This document shows, piece by piece, positions 26,933 through 34,355 of a stretch of 47,905 bases of DNA. The first letter of the stretch is position 1; each line of letters starts with the position of its first letter. The position numbers and the translations under genes are program-made. This stretch comes from an uncultured Senegalimassilia sp. GTDB taxonomy: Bacteria > Actinomycetota > Coriobacteriia > Coriobacteriales > Eggerthellaceae. The DNA lies in NCBI GenBank assembly GCA_934661765.1, contig CAKUJT010000009.1, positions 1 to 47,905 of the forward strand, written 5' to 3'. Below the pieces are notes generated by a model, which searched no databases, had not been told where the DNA came from, and saw only the letters and a list, made by a program, of their open reading frames with translations.

Positions 26933-28060
26933 ATGGATGGATTGAACGGACGCCTTCACACCACCGGATGGGGCGCCCTCGCTCCCGCGCAGGCGGCTCC
27001 CGACATGTTGCCCGATTCCGAGATCTCCATCATCGATTGGCTCGACTTCTCGCAGACGCTCAACCCGCTCGGCATGCCCGATGCCTTCAGCCCGGCGCTG
27101 AACCTGTTGACGCAGAATCCCATCACGCCCGAGGAAGAACGCGCGGCGCAAACCCAAATTCCCGGGCTATTGGCGAAGCGTTACGGCGTACGCCCCGATT
27201 GCGTTGCCGTCGGCGCATCCGCCACCGACGTGCTGGCCGCCGTGGCAAACTCGTTCGAACCACGATCCGTGGCGGTGCCCGTGCCCTCGCGCGCTGCCTA
27301 TGAGCGATGCCTGGGAACCGCCGGCCATCGCATCGTGGAGGTTCCCGGCCCCGATGGCTTCGTGGTCCCCGACCCGCAGGCCGTTCGGCGCATGGGGTTA
27401 TCCTTCGATGCTGCCATGCTCGCCAACCCCGCCTTCCCCACCAGCCGGCTGCTGGCGCGGCAGACACTGCTCGATTACCTGCAAGCCTGCGCATGGGTGA
27501 TCGTTGACGAGCGAGGGATCGACCTGACGCTCGGCGGCGAATCGACCGCAAGCATGATCAGCGAGCACTCGAACCTCATCGTCATCCGGTCGCTCACCGA
27601 CACGTTCTCGCTGCCCGGCATGCCCTTGTCGTGCGCATTGGCGCACCCCGCCGTCGCCAGCCGCATCTCCCAGATAGCCAAACGCCCGGCATCCGCCGCG
27701 CTCAGCGCGCGCCTGCTGAAGCTGGCCACGCCCGATCATCACCTGGAACGGGCGCGCGAAGTGCTTGAAACGGAGATCCCCTGGATGCAGTGCATGCTCA
27801 GCTTGGTCCCCGGGATCAGTATCTACCCTGCTGAGGCGAATTACGTGATGTGCTCGTTCACCCCTGGACGCTCCATGCACTTGGGAGCCGCAGACGCGCC
27901 TGACCTTGTACGCAAGCTGCAGAAGCGAGGGTTCCCGGTTCGCACGCTCGATTGCACGCCCGGGGTCTCGCCCGGCAGCCATTTTTGCGTGAGCGTGCGC
28001 ACAAGGTCGGACAACGAGCGGTTTATCGCCGCACTGAGGCAGATCGTCGCCGGACGCTGA
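26933..28060 (+). CDS. Aminotransferase-fold (CobD/HisC-like) protein lacking the PLP lysine
   Basis: 375 aa, class I/II aminotransferase fold. The start (WLDFSQTLNPLGMPDAF) resembles threonine-phosphate decarboxylase and histidinol-phosphate aminotransferase; GASATDVLAAV matches the cofactor phosphate turn; VIVDE at 189-193 keeps the Asp that contacts the pyridine nitrogen; and the C-terminal CVSVRTRSDN keeps the substrate-carboxylate arginine. However, the Schiff-base region reads RSLTDTFSLPGMPLSC at 219-234, with Asp223 (GAC at 27599-27601) where the family has Lys, and MPLS replaces LRLG so the phosphate-binding Arg is lost. The Asn of NPxNPTG is also changed (NPAFPTS). The frame is intact with a GGAAGGAGG ribosome site, so it is expressed but probably not a normal PLP enzyme. 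Function unknown. Confidence 0.8.
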   Translation: MDGLNGRLHTTGWGALAPAQAAPDMLPDSEISIIDWLDFSQTLNPLGMPDAFSPALNLLTQNPITPEEERAAQTQIPGLLAKRYGVRPDCVAVGASATDVLAAVANSFEPRSVAVPVPSRAAYERCLGTAGHRIVEVPGPDGFVVPDPQAVRRMGLSFDAAMLANPAFPTSRLLARQTLLDYLQACAWVIVDERGIDLTLGGESTASMISEHSNLIVIRSLTDTFSLPGMPLSCALAHPAVASRISQIAKRPASAALSARLLKLATPDHHLERAREVLETEIPWMQCMLSLVPGISIYPAEANYVMCSFTPGRSMHLGAADAPDLVRKLQKRGFPVRTLDCTPGVSPGSHFCVSVRTRSDNERFIAALRQIVAGR

Positions 28061-28156
28061 CCCGGTCAATGAAAACGGCGCCGTCATCGCACCGAGACCC
28101 CCAACGGTCCGATACGATGGCGACACCGCGATTTGGCGAATCCGGAAACGACCCGT

Positions 28157-28366
28157 CTACTCGATGCCCTTCACTTCGTAGCCGGCTTCGACGACGGCGT
28201 TGACGAGCACGGTATCGTCCACCGCATCGGAAAGCTTCGCAACGGCAGTGCCGGCGTCAAGATCCACAACGGCCTCCGACACGCCCTCGACGCCCTCGAG
28301 CGCCTTCTTCACATGGGCGACGCAATGCGGGCACATCATGCCCTCTACGGTAAGCTTCTTTTCCAT
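28157..28366 (-). CDS. Possible CopZ-like copper chaperone from internal start within copA
   Basis: In the copA frame, ATG at 28366 begins MEKKLTVEGMMCPHC and gives a 69-aa HMA protein, the normal size of CopZ. Immediately upstream is AAGGAGGT (plus 28371-28378), an eight-base Shine-Dalgarno match, with 4 nt before the ATG. A random codon string is unlikely to give this pair at a domain boundary. The sequence therefore supports internal translation making free CopZ as well as the fused form. Alternatively it is a relic of a former separate copZ joined to copA by loss of a stop codon. Confidence 0.55.
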   Translation of the reverse strand: MEKKLTVEGMMCPHCVAHVKKALEGVEGVSEAVVDLDAGTAVAKLSDAVDDTVLVNAVVEAGYEVKGIE

Positions 28367-30772
28367 GACGACCTCCTTATCCGCGGGCGCACCCGCATCG
28401 ATTACCTGGATATCCTGCTCGGATGCGCTTGCATCCGCAGCTTCTTCATTGAGTTCGCCCTGCCCACTAGCCAGCTGCTGAGCCGCGGCCGACGCGAATC
28501 GCGGTTTCCATGTGCGCAGGCGAAGCGCATTCGACACGACGCAAACGCTTGAGCAGCTCATAGCCGCAGCGGCGATCATGGGGTTGAGCGTAAAGCCTGC
28601 GAACGAGAACACGCCGGCGGCCACCGGGATGCACACCGCATTGTATATCAACGCCCAGAACAGGTTCTGCTTGATGTTGCGCAGCGTGGAACGCGAAAGC
28701 TGTATGGCTGCAGGCACATCCAGGACATCGGAGCGCATAAGCACGACATCAGCGCTCTCGATGGCGATGTCGGTGCCAGCTCCGATGGCGATGCCCACGT
28801 CGGCACGGGCAAGCGCCGGAGCGTCGTTGATACCGTCGCCGACCATGGCTACGCGCCCCCGCTCGGCTAGGCGGCGAATCTCGCGTTCCTTGTCTTGGGG
28901 AAGCACGTCGGCTATCACCTCATCGGCGCCGACCTGGCGCTGGATAGCCTGCGCCGTGCGCTCGTTATCGCCCGTGAGCATCACAGTGCGCAAACCCATG
29001 GCGCGCAGCTCCTCGAGCGCGGCGGCGCTTGAGGGCTTAACGGTGTCGGCTACGGCGACAAGACCGCACATCTTACCGCCACAGGCGAAGAACAAGGGCG
29101 TTTTGCCTTCATCGGCAAGCTCGCGGGCGCGCGATTCGAACACGGAAGCGTCCACTCCGGCTTGCTGCATGAACCTGGCATTGCCCGCCAGCGCGCAAGC
29201 TCCCGCAACGCTTGCGCGCACGCCCCCGCCGGCGATCTGCTCAAAGGCCTCGACCGGTTGAACCTGTGCACCGGCGGCCTCGGCCCAAGCCGCAACCGCC
29301 TGCGCAAGCGGATGCTCGCTTCGCTGCTCGATGGAAAGCGCAAGGCTTGCAAAGTCCCGTTCGTCCACGCCGTTGACGCGCACGACGTCGGTGACCACGA
29401 GTTTGCCCGTGGTGATGGTACCCGTCTTGTCGAACACGACCGTTTTGACATCATGGGCAACCTCAAGCGCCTCAGCCGACTTCACCAAGATGCCGCTGGA
29501 AGCTCCGCGGCCCGTTCCCACCATAATGGCAGTTGGCGTGGCCAGGCCAAGCGCGCAGGGACAGCTGATCACGAGCACGGAGATGGCATGCGTGAGCGCC
29601 GTGGACACATCGGCGGATATGATCATCCACACGAGGAACGTCGCAACCGCGATGACGATGACGGCGGGAACGAACACGCCGGCGATCTTGTCCGCGATCT
29701 TCTCGATAGGGGCCTTGGTGGAGGTGGCCTCGTCGACAAGGCGGATGATACCCGCAAGCGTGGTGTCGGCACCGACGCGATCCGCCCTCATGACGAACCA
29801 CCCGGACTTGTTCAGGGTAGCGCCCGTGACGGCATCGCCGGCATGCTTGCCGACCGGCACGCTCTCGCCGGTGATGACCGACTCGTCCACCACGCCGTCG
29901 CCTTCGATGACGATACCGTCGACGGGCACGCTCTGTCCGGCCTTGACCACGAGCATGTCGCCGACGCGCACCTGCTCGACCGGCACCTGCTCAACGCCGC
30001 CATCCGGTGTACGCCGCGCAGCCTCCTTCGGCGTCAGATCCATAAGCTTGGTGATGGCGTCGGTGGTCTTGCCCTTCGCCCGCGCCTCGAAGTACTTGCC
30101 GAGCGTGATGAGCGTCAAGATCATGGCAGCGGATTCGAAATACAGGTCCATAGCGGCCGCATGCGCGAAATCGATGTCCCCATGACCCATGCCCCAGCCG
30201 ATGCGGTAGATGGCAGCAATGCCGTATATCGTGGATGCGGCGGAGCCGAGCGCGATGAGCGAATCCATGTTCGGGGCGCCATGGGCAAGCGTCTTGAAGC
30301 CCACGCGGAAGAACTTGAAGTTCACGAAGATGACGGGCAGCAACAGCAGGAACTGGGTGAATGCGAACGTGAGCATGTTCTCATGACCAAGGAACACCCC
30401 GGGCAGCGGCCAGCCGAACATGTGCCCCATCGACAGATAGAACAACGGGATGGTAAAGCAGAAGCTCACGATGAGGCGCATGCGCACTCGTTTTGCCTCG
30501 GCGGCGAAATCGCTCACCGGGCGCGCAGGCTGCTGCACGCTGTTTGCCGCGGACCCCGCCTCGGGCCGCGGAAATGCTCCATAGCCCGCCTTCTCGACCG
30601 CCGCCGAGATTGCGGCGAGGGTGGTGTCTTCGCCATCGAAATCCGCTTCCATGCTGTTCTTCAGCAGGTTGACCGACACCGCGGCGACGCCCGGCACGTT
30701 CGAAGCGGCCTTCTCGACACGCGCCGAGCATGCGGCGCACGTCATGCCCGTTACGTCGAATGTACGTTTCAT
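28157..30772 (-). CDS. copA: Copper-exporting P1B-type ATPase with N- and C-terminal HMA domains
   Basis: 871 aa. Exports Cu(I) using ATP. An N-terminal metal domain has GMTCAACSARVE (Cys12, Cys15); the membrane site has SCPCALG (404-406); phosphorylation Asp448 is in DKTGT; HP is at 487-488; TGDN at 600; GDGINDAP at 645; the last two helices carry YN and MSCSS, the Cu(I)-type (P1B-1) pattern. Unusually, after a linker of about 50 residues the protein ends in a second HMA domain (residues 803-871, GMMCPHC with Cys814 and Cys817) resembling CopZ. Located 20 bp after csoR and likely co-transcribed from the CsoR-type promoter. Confidence 0.95.
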   Translation of the reverse strand: MKRTFDVTGMTCAACSARVEKAASNVPGVAAVSVNLLKNSMEADFDGEDTTLAAISAAVEKAGYGAFPRPEAGSAANSVQQPARPVSDFAAEAKRVRMRLIVSFCFTIPLFYLSMGHMFGWPLPGVFLGHENMLTFAFTQFLLLLPVIFVNFKFFRVGFKTLAHGAPNMDSLIALGSAASTIYGIAAIYRIGWGMGHGDIDFAHAAAMDLYFESAAMILTLITLGKYFEARAKGKTTDAITKLMDLTPKEAARRTPDGGVEQVPVEQVRVGDMLVVKAGQSVPVDGIVIEGDGVVDESVITGESVPVGKHAGDAVTGATLNKSGWFVMRADRVGADTTLAGIIRLVDEATSTKAPIEKIADKIAGVFVPAVIVIAVATFLVWMIISADVSTALTHAISVLVISCPCALGLATPTAIMVGTGRGASSGILVKSAEALEVAHDVKTVVFDKTGTITTGKLVVTDVVRVNGVDERDFASLALSIEQRSEHPLAQAVAAWAEAAGAQVQPVEAFEQIAGGGVRASVAGACALAGNARFMQQAGVDASVFESRARELADEGKTPLFFACGGKMCGLVAVADTVKPSSAAALEELRAMGLRTVMLTGDNERTAQAIQRQVGADEVIADVLPQDKEREIRRLAERGRVAMVGDGINDAPALARADVGIAIGAGTDIAIESADVVLMRSDVLDVPAAIQLSRSTLRNIKQNLFWALIYNAVCIPVAAGVFSFAGFTLNPMIAAAAMSCSSVCVVSNALRLRTWKPRFASAAAQQLASGQGELNEEAADASASEQDIQVIDAGAPADKEVVMEKKLTVEGMMCPHCVAHVKKALEGVEGVSEAVVDLDAGTAVAKLSDAVDDTVLVNAVVEAGYEVKGIE

Positions 30773-30792
30773 GCCTATCCTTCTTCCATCGC

Positions 30793-31125
30793 TTACCGCG
30801 CGAATTTCTTGATGAGCTGCATGGCTTCATCGATGATCTGGGTGTTGCCTTGCTCGATCTGCTCGACCACGCAGGTTTCCAGGTGGTTTTGCAGCAAGAT
30901 GGCGGAGATGCTGTGCACGGCGCTTTCAGCCGCGGAAAGCTGCACGAGCACATCGCCGCAATAGCGGTTGTCGTCGATCATCGTTTTCACGCCGTTGAGC
31001 TGGCCTATCACGCGATTCAATCGTTTTTGCAGGTCATCTTGCAACTGCTGGCTGCGTGGCGTGGCCTTGTGATGGCAGCAGCATTGCCTTTGCGCCCCCT
31101 GCCCGTCAGTCGAAGCTTCGTTCAT
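30793..31125 (-). CDS. csoR: Copper-sensing repressor, CsoR family
   Basis: 110 aa, all-helical DUF156 repressor that releases DNA on binding Cu(I). Ligands fit the CsoR pattern: Cys56 (NRYCGDVL), His81 and Cys85 (NHLETC). The N-terminus holds an extra CCCHH cluster at 15-19, not usual for the family. AAAGGA precedes the ATG. The gene lies upstream of copA, and two CsoR-like boxes cover its promoter, implying autoregulation. Confidence 0.92.
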   Translation of the reverse strand: MNEASTDGQGAQRQCCCHHKATPRSQQLQDDLQKRLNRVIGQLNGVKTMIDDNRYCGDVLVQLSAAESAVHSISAILLQNHLETCVVEQIEQGNTQIIDEAMQLIKKFAR

Positions 31126-31178
31126 AGCGAATCCTTTCGCTGCTTGGCCCCTCGTATAGGACCATCAAGCATTTCAGT

Positions 31179-31195
31179 ATACCCCCAGGGGGCAT
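31179..31195. promoter_or_regulatory. Second CsoR-type box
   Basis: ATACCCCCAGGGGGCAT, a near-palindromic G/C-tract box of the CsoR kind, in the csoR leader 54 bp before its start. Confidence 0.6.
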
Positions 31196-31208
31196 GTTAT
31201 TCTTCTTA

Positions 31209-31236
31209 AGTATATACCCCTTATGGGTATAGTCAA
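31209..31236 (-). promoter_or_regulatory. csoR-copA promoter with CsoR operator in the spacer
   Basis: Minus strand: TTGACT (plus 31231-31236), 16-bp spacer, TATACT (plus 31209-31214). The palindrome TATACCC-N5-GGGTATA (31213-31231) fills the spacer, so bound CsoR would block RNA polymerase. Confidence 0.82.
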
Positions 31237-31338
31237 GATAGAGTTTCACATCGGAAACTTACGTTGATCGCTTCGCCCGCATCGATGCGCAACCGTGCGC
31301 CGGCTGTTCGCCCACCATACCGAATAGTGCTCAAGAGG

Positions 31339-31384
31339 TTGACAAGGGCACACGCCAGGCTATACTTATGAACGGTTGCTCATA
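31339..31384 (+). promoter_or_regulatory. arsR-zntA promoter and ArsR/SmtB-type operator
   Basis: TTGACA (31339-31344), 16-bp spacer, TATACT (31361-31366): nearly consensus. Directly after it, TATGAACGGTTGCTCATA (31367-31384) is an imperfect palindrome of the ArsR/SmtB kind at the likely start of transcription, suited to repression by the downstream ArsR protein. Confidence 0.82.
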
Positions 31385-31414
31385 TGTTTAGTTCTTAGTT
31401 GAAAGGTTCAAACT

Positions 31415-31885
31415 ATGGCAAGCGATACCCCGACCGTCCATCCGCACACCGGGCAATGCAATGCAGCCGCTATCGAACAGCCGGTAGCACCCAAAGCCTG
31501 CGCCGAACCATCCCCGGCAGCCGGCTCGATCGAAACCGCAAACGACGAAGATTGCCCTTGCGGATGCAATCGCCAGGAAACCCAACAACGCTTCGACACC
31601 ATGCCCGACGAGGAACTGCTCTATGATTTGGCGGACCTGTTCAAAGTGTTCGCCGATACCACCCGCATCAAAATCCTGTTCGCGCTGATGGCTCGTCCCA
31701 TGCCCGTGGGCGAGTTGGCCGAGACCATCGGCGCCACGCAGTCGGCGGTCTCTCACCAGCTGCGCCAACTCAAGCAAGCCCACTTGGTGAAATTTCAGCG
31801 CGACGGCAAATCCGTCATCTATTCCCTATCCGACGACCACGTGTACACCATGCTGGCGCAAGGCATGACCCATATCTGCGAATAG
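31415..31885 (+). CDS. ArsR/SmtB-family metal-responsive repressor
   Basis: 156 aa. Winged-helix domain at about 65-140 with FADTTRIKILFALM and the recognition helix TIGATQSAVSHQLRQL. The usual alpha-3 ELCVC metal box is absent (ELAET), but the last helix has D140, H142, H153 and E156, matching the alpha-5 zinc site of SmtB/CzrA-type sensors. A long N-terminal tail of 60 residues has DCPCGC (47-51), possible extra ligands as in CadC/ZiaR-type proteins. It heads an operon with an HMA protein and a Zn/Cd-type ATPase, so it probably senses Zn, Cd or Pb. Confidence 0.9.
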   Translation: MASDTPTVHPHTGQCNAAAIEQPVAPKACAEPSPAAGSIETANDEDCPCGCNRQETQQRFDTMPDEELLYDLADLFKVFADTTRIKILFALMARPMPVGELAETIGATQSAVSHQLRQLKQAHLVKFQRDGKSVIYSLSDDHVYTMLAQGMTHICE

Positions 31886-31939
31886 CCGGGCACGCACCCG
31901 AAACCATTCGAACCCATCCATCAAACGAAAGGAACAATC

Positions 31940-32158
31940 ATGCGTAAGACGTTCAAACTCGACGAGCTCGACTGCGCCAACTGCGGAGCGAAGATCGAAG
32001 CGGGAATCAAGCAGATCGAAGGCGTGAACAACGCCAAAGTCACCTTCATGACCCAGAAGCTTATGATCGACGCCGACGACGCCCGTTTCGAGCAGATCGT
32101 CGACGAAGCGCAAAAGGTCGCCCATAAGTTCGAGCCCGACTGCGACATCGTTCGATAA
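31940..32158 (+). CDS. Stand-alone heavy-metal-associated (HMA) domain protein
   Basis: 72-aa ferredoxin-fold metal carrier with ELDCANCGAKIE. The acidic residue before CxxC is typical of the N-terminal domain of Zn/Cd/Pb ATPases. Here it is a separate protein with its own GAAAGGA ribosome site between arsR and zntA, while the ATPase itself lacks an N-terminal domain. It may deliver metal to the pump. Confidence 0.88.
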   Translation: MRKTFKLDELDCANCGAKIEAGIKQIEGVNNAKVTFMTQKLMIDADDARFEQIVDEAQKVAHKFEPDCDIVR

Positions 32159-32197
32159 GCAAACCGGGCGCAAGCTGCCGAAAAAGGAATCACGACC

Positions 32198-34117
32198 ATG
32201 AACAAAAAGCAACGAAAGTGGCGCAACCGCATCTTGGTCGCGTTGGCGCTGTTCGCCGTCATCTTCGCCGCCGAGCACCTGTTGCCGCTGGCCGATATGC
32301 TTGGCAGCGAGGCAGCTGCGGTCTACCTGCTGTTCGCGTTGTACCTGGTGCCTTACCTCATCGCCGGCCACGACGTGCTCCTCCGCGCCGCCCGTAACAT
32401 CAAAAACGGCCAGGTGTTCGACGAGAACCTGCTCATGGCCATCGCCACCATTGGCGCGTTCGCCATGATCGCGTTCCCCGACGCGGAGCCTTCGATGGCG
32501 GAAGGTTGCGCCGTGATGCTGTTCTACCAGGTCGGCGAGCTGTTCCAAAGCTACGCCGTGGGCAAATCGCGCAAATCCATCGCATCCATGATGGACATCG
32601 CGCCCGATTACGCCAACATCGAGCGCGACGGCGAACTTGTGCAGGTCGACCCTGCCGAAGTGGCCATCGGCGATGTCATCGTGGTGAAGCCCGGCGAGCG
32701 CGTGCCCATCGACGGCACCGTCATCGAAGGCGCAAGCCAGCTTGATACCGCGGCACTCACCGGCGAGTCCGTTCCGCGCCACGTGGAAGCCGGCATGGAC
32801 GTCATCAGCGGCTGCGTCAATATGACCGGCCTTCTGCGCGTCCGCACGCAGAAGGCCTTCGGAGAATCCACCGTCAGTCGCATCCTCGAGCTGGTGGAAA
32901 ACGCCGCGGAGAAGAAGGCTCGCACCGAGAACTTCATCACCCGCTTCGCCCGCTACTACACCCCTACCGTCACGGGGCTTGCCCTGCTGCTTGCCATCAT
33001 CCCGCCGCTTTTGGGCATGGGCGCCTGGAGCGACTGGATCTTGCGCGGCCTCACCTTCCTGGTGGTCAGCTGCCCGTGCGCGCTTGTCATCAGCGTGCCG
33101 CTTTCGTTCTTTGGCGGCATCGGCGGCGCCAGCAAGCTGGGCGTGCTCGTCAAGGGCAGCAACTATCTTGAGGCTCTTGCCAAGGTTGACACTGTAGTGT
33201 TCGACAAAACCGGCACACTGACCAACGGCACCTTCAACGTGGTGGCGGTGCACACCGAGCACGAAGTCGACCCCGATTACCTGCTGAGCTACGCAGCGCA
33301 CGCGGAATCCTATTCGGACCACCCTATCGCGCTGTCGGTCAAAGAAGCGTATTCCGGCAAGATCGACCAGGAACGCATCCACGACGTTCGCGAAGAGGCG
33401 GGCCATGGCGTGGCGGCCGTGATCGACGAGCATGTGGTGCTGGTGGGCAACGACAAGCTCATGAAAGCAAACGGCACGGATTACCATGATTGCGAGCTTA
33501 CGGGCACGATCCTGCACGTTTCGATCGACGGAATCTATGCCGGCCACATCGTCATCGCCGACGTGGTGAAAGAAGATGCCGCCGAGGCCATCAAGCGCCT
33601 CCACGCTGCCGGCGTACGCAAAACGGTCATGCTCACCGGCGACCGCGCCGAAGTGGCCAGCGCGGTGTCCGAACAGCTGGGAATCGATGAGTTCCACGCC
33701 CAGCTGCTGCCCGCCGACAAGGTCGCCCAGGTCGAGCGCCTGCTGTCCGAAGAAGCCGACGGCGCGAACCTGGCATTCGTGGGCGACGGCATCAACGACG
33801 CCCCGGTGCTCACCCGCGCCGACGTGGGCATCGCCATGGGCGCTATGGGCTCGGACGCCGCCATCGAAGCCGCAGATGTGGTGCTCATGGATGACAAGCC
33901 CTCCAACATCTCGCGCGCCATCGCCCTGGCGCGGCGCACCATGCGCATCGTGTGGCAGAACATCGTGTTCGCCCTTGGCGTGAAGCTTGCCGTGCTCGTG
34001 CTAGCCGCGGCGGGCATCGCGAACATGTGGCTGGCGGTGTTCGCCGATGTCGGCGTGGCGATCCTTGCCATCCTCAACGCCATGCGCTGCATGAACGTGA
34101 AGAGGCTGCGCAAGTAG
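32198..34117 (+). CDS. zntA: Zinc/cadmium/lead-exporting P1B-type ATPase
   Basis: 639 aa. It has no N-terminal HMA domain; the protein starts almost at the first membrane helix. SCPCALVIS (Cys292, Cys294), phosphorylation Asp336 in DKTGTLTNG, HP in YSDHPIA, GDGINDAP at 529, Lys596 in ALGVKLAVL and Asp617 in FADVGVA: the K...DxG pair marks the P1B-2 (Zn/Cd/Pb) class. GDAAIEAADVVLM-like text (GSDAAIEAADVVLM) is also typical. Third gene of the arsR operon. Confidence 0.93.
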   Translation: MNKKQRKWRNRILVALALFAVIFAAEHLLPLADMLGSEAAAVYLLFALYLVPYLIAGHDVLLRAARNIKNGQVFDENLLMAIATIGAFAMIAFPDAEPSMAEGCAVMLFYQVGELFQSYAVGKSRKSIASMMDIAPDYANIERDGELVQVDPAEVAIGDVIVVKPGERVPIDGTVIEGASQLDTAALTGESVPRHVEAGMDVISGCVNMTGLLRVRTQKAFGESTVSRILELVENAAEKKARTENFITRFARYYTPTVTGLALLLAIIPPLLGMGAWSDWILRGLTFLVVSCPCALVISVPLSFFGGIGGASKLGVLVKGSNYLEALAKVDTVVFDKTGTLTNGTFNVVAVHTEHEVDPDYLLSYAAHAESYSDHPIALSVKEAYSGKIDQERIHDVREEAGHGVAAVIDEHVVLVGNDKLMKANGTDYHDCELTGTILHVSIDGIYAGHIVIADVVKEDAAEAIKRLHAAGVRKTVMLTGDRAEVASAVSEQLGIDEFHAQLLPADKVAQVERLLSEEADGANLAFVGDGINDAPVLTRADVGIAMGAMGSDAAIEAADVVLMDDKPSNISRAIALARRTMRIVWQNIVFALGVKLAVLVLAAAGIANMWLAVFADVGVAILAILNAMRCMNVKRLRK

Positions 34118-34273
34118 CCGCCGGAAACAAGCGCACCGAAAGCTGCGAAGCCGCACGCAAACCCGTGCGATATGGCGTCCTCTTCGTTCGGGAATCCCCG
34201 CACCAGGCGCAGTATCGCAAGCGAACGACAAGCGACGATCGCATCGTACACCGCTTCGCGTTACCTAATTATG

Positions 34274-34303
34274 GAGAGGCCGCCCGCAATCGGGCGGCCT
34301 CTC
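34274..34303 (+). terminator. Terminator hairpin after zntA
   Basis: 13-bp perfect stem GAGAGGCCGCCCG/CGGGCGGCCTCTC with CAAT loop, followed by TTCGCTT. The 150 bp between zntA and this hairpin hold no recognisable gene. Confidence 0.75.
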
Positions 34304-34355
34304 TTCGCTTGCGCTAAACTGGAATGCCGAAATTTCGAGCGAAGGGTGGGCAGCT

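Noticed and set aside
28061..28156. Terminator between the aminotransferase-like gene and copA
   Set aside because: I looked for a stable hairpin in this 96-bp convergent gap and found none convincing.
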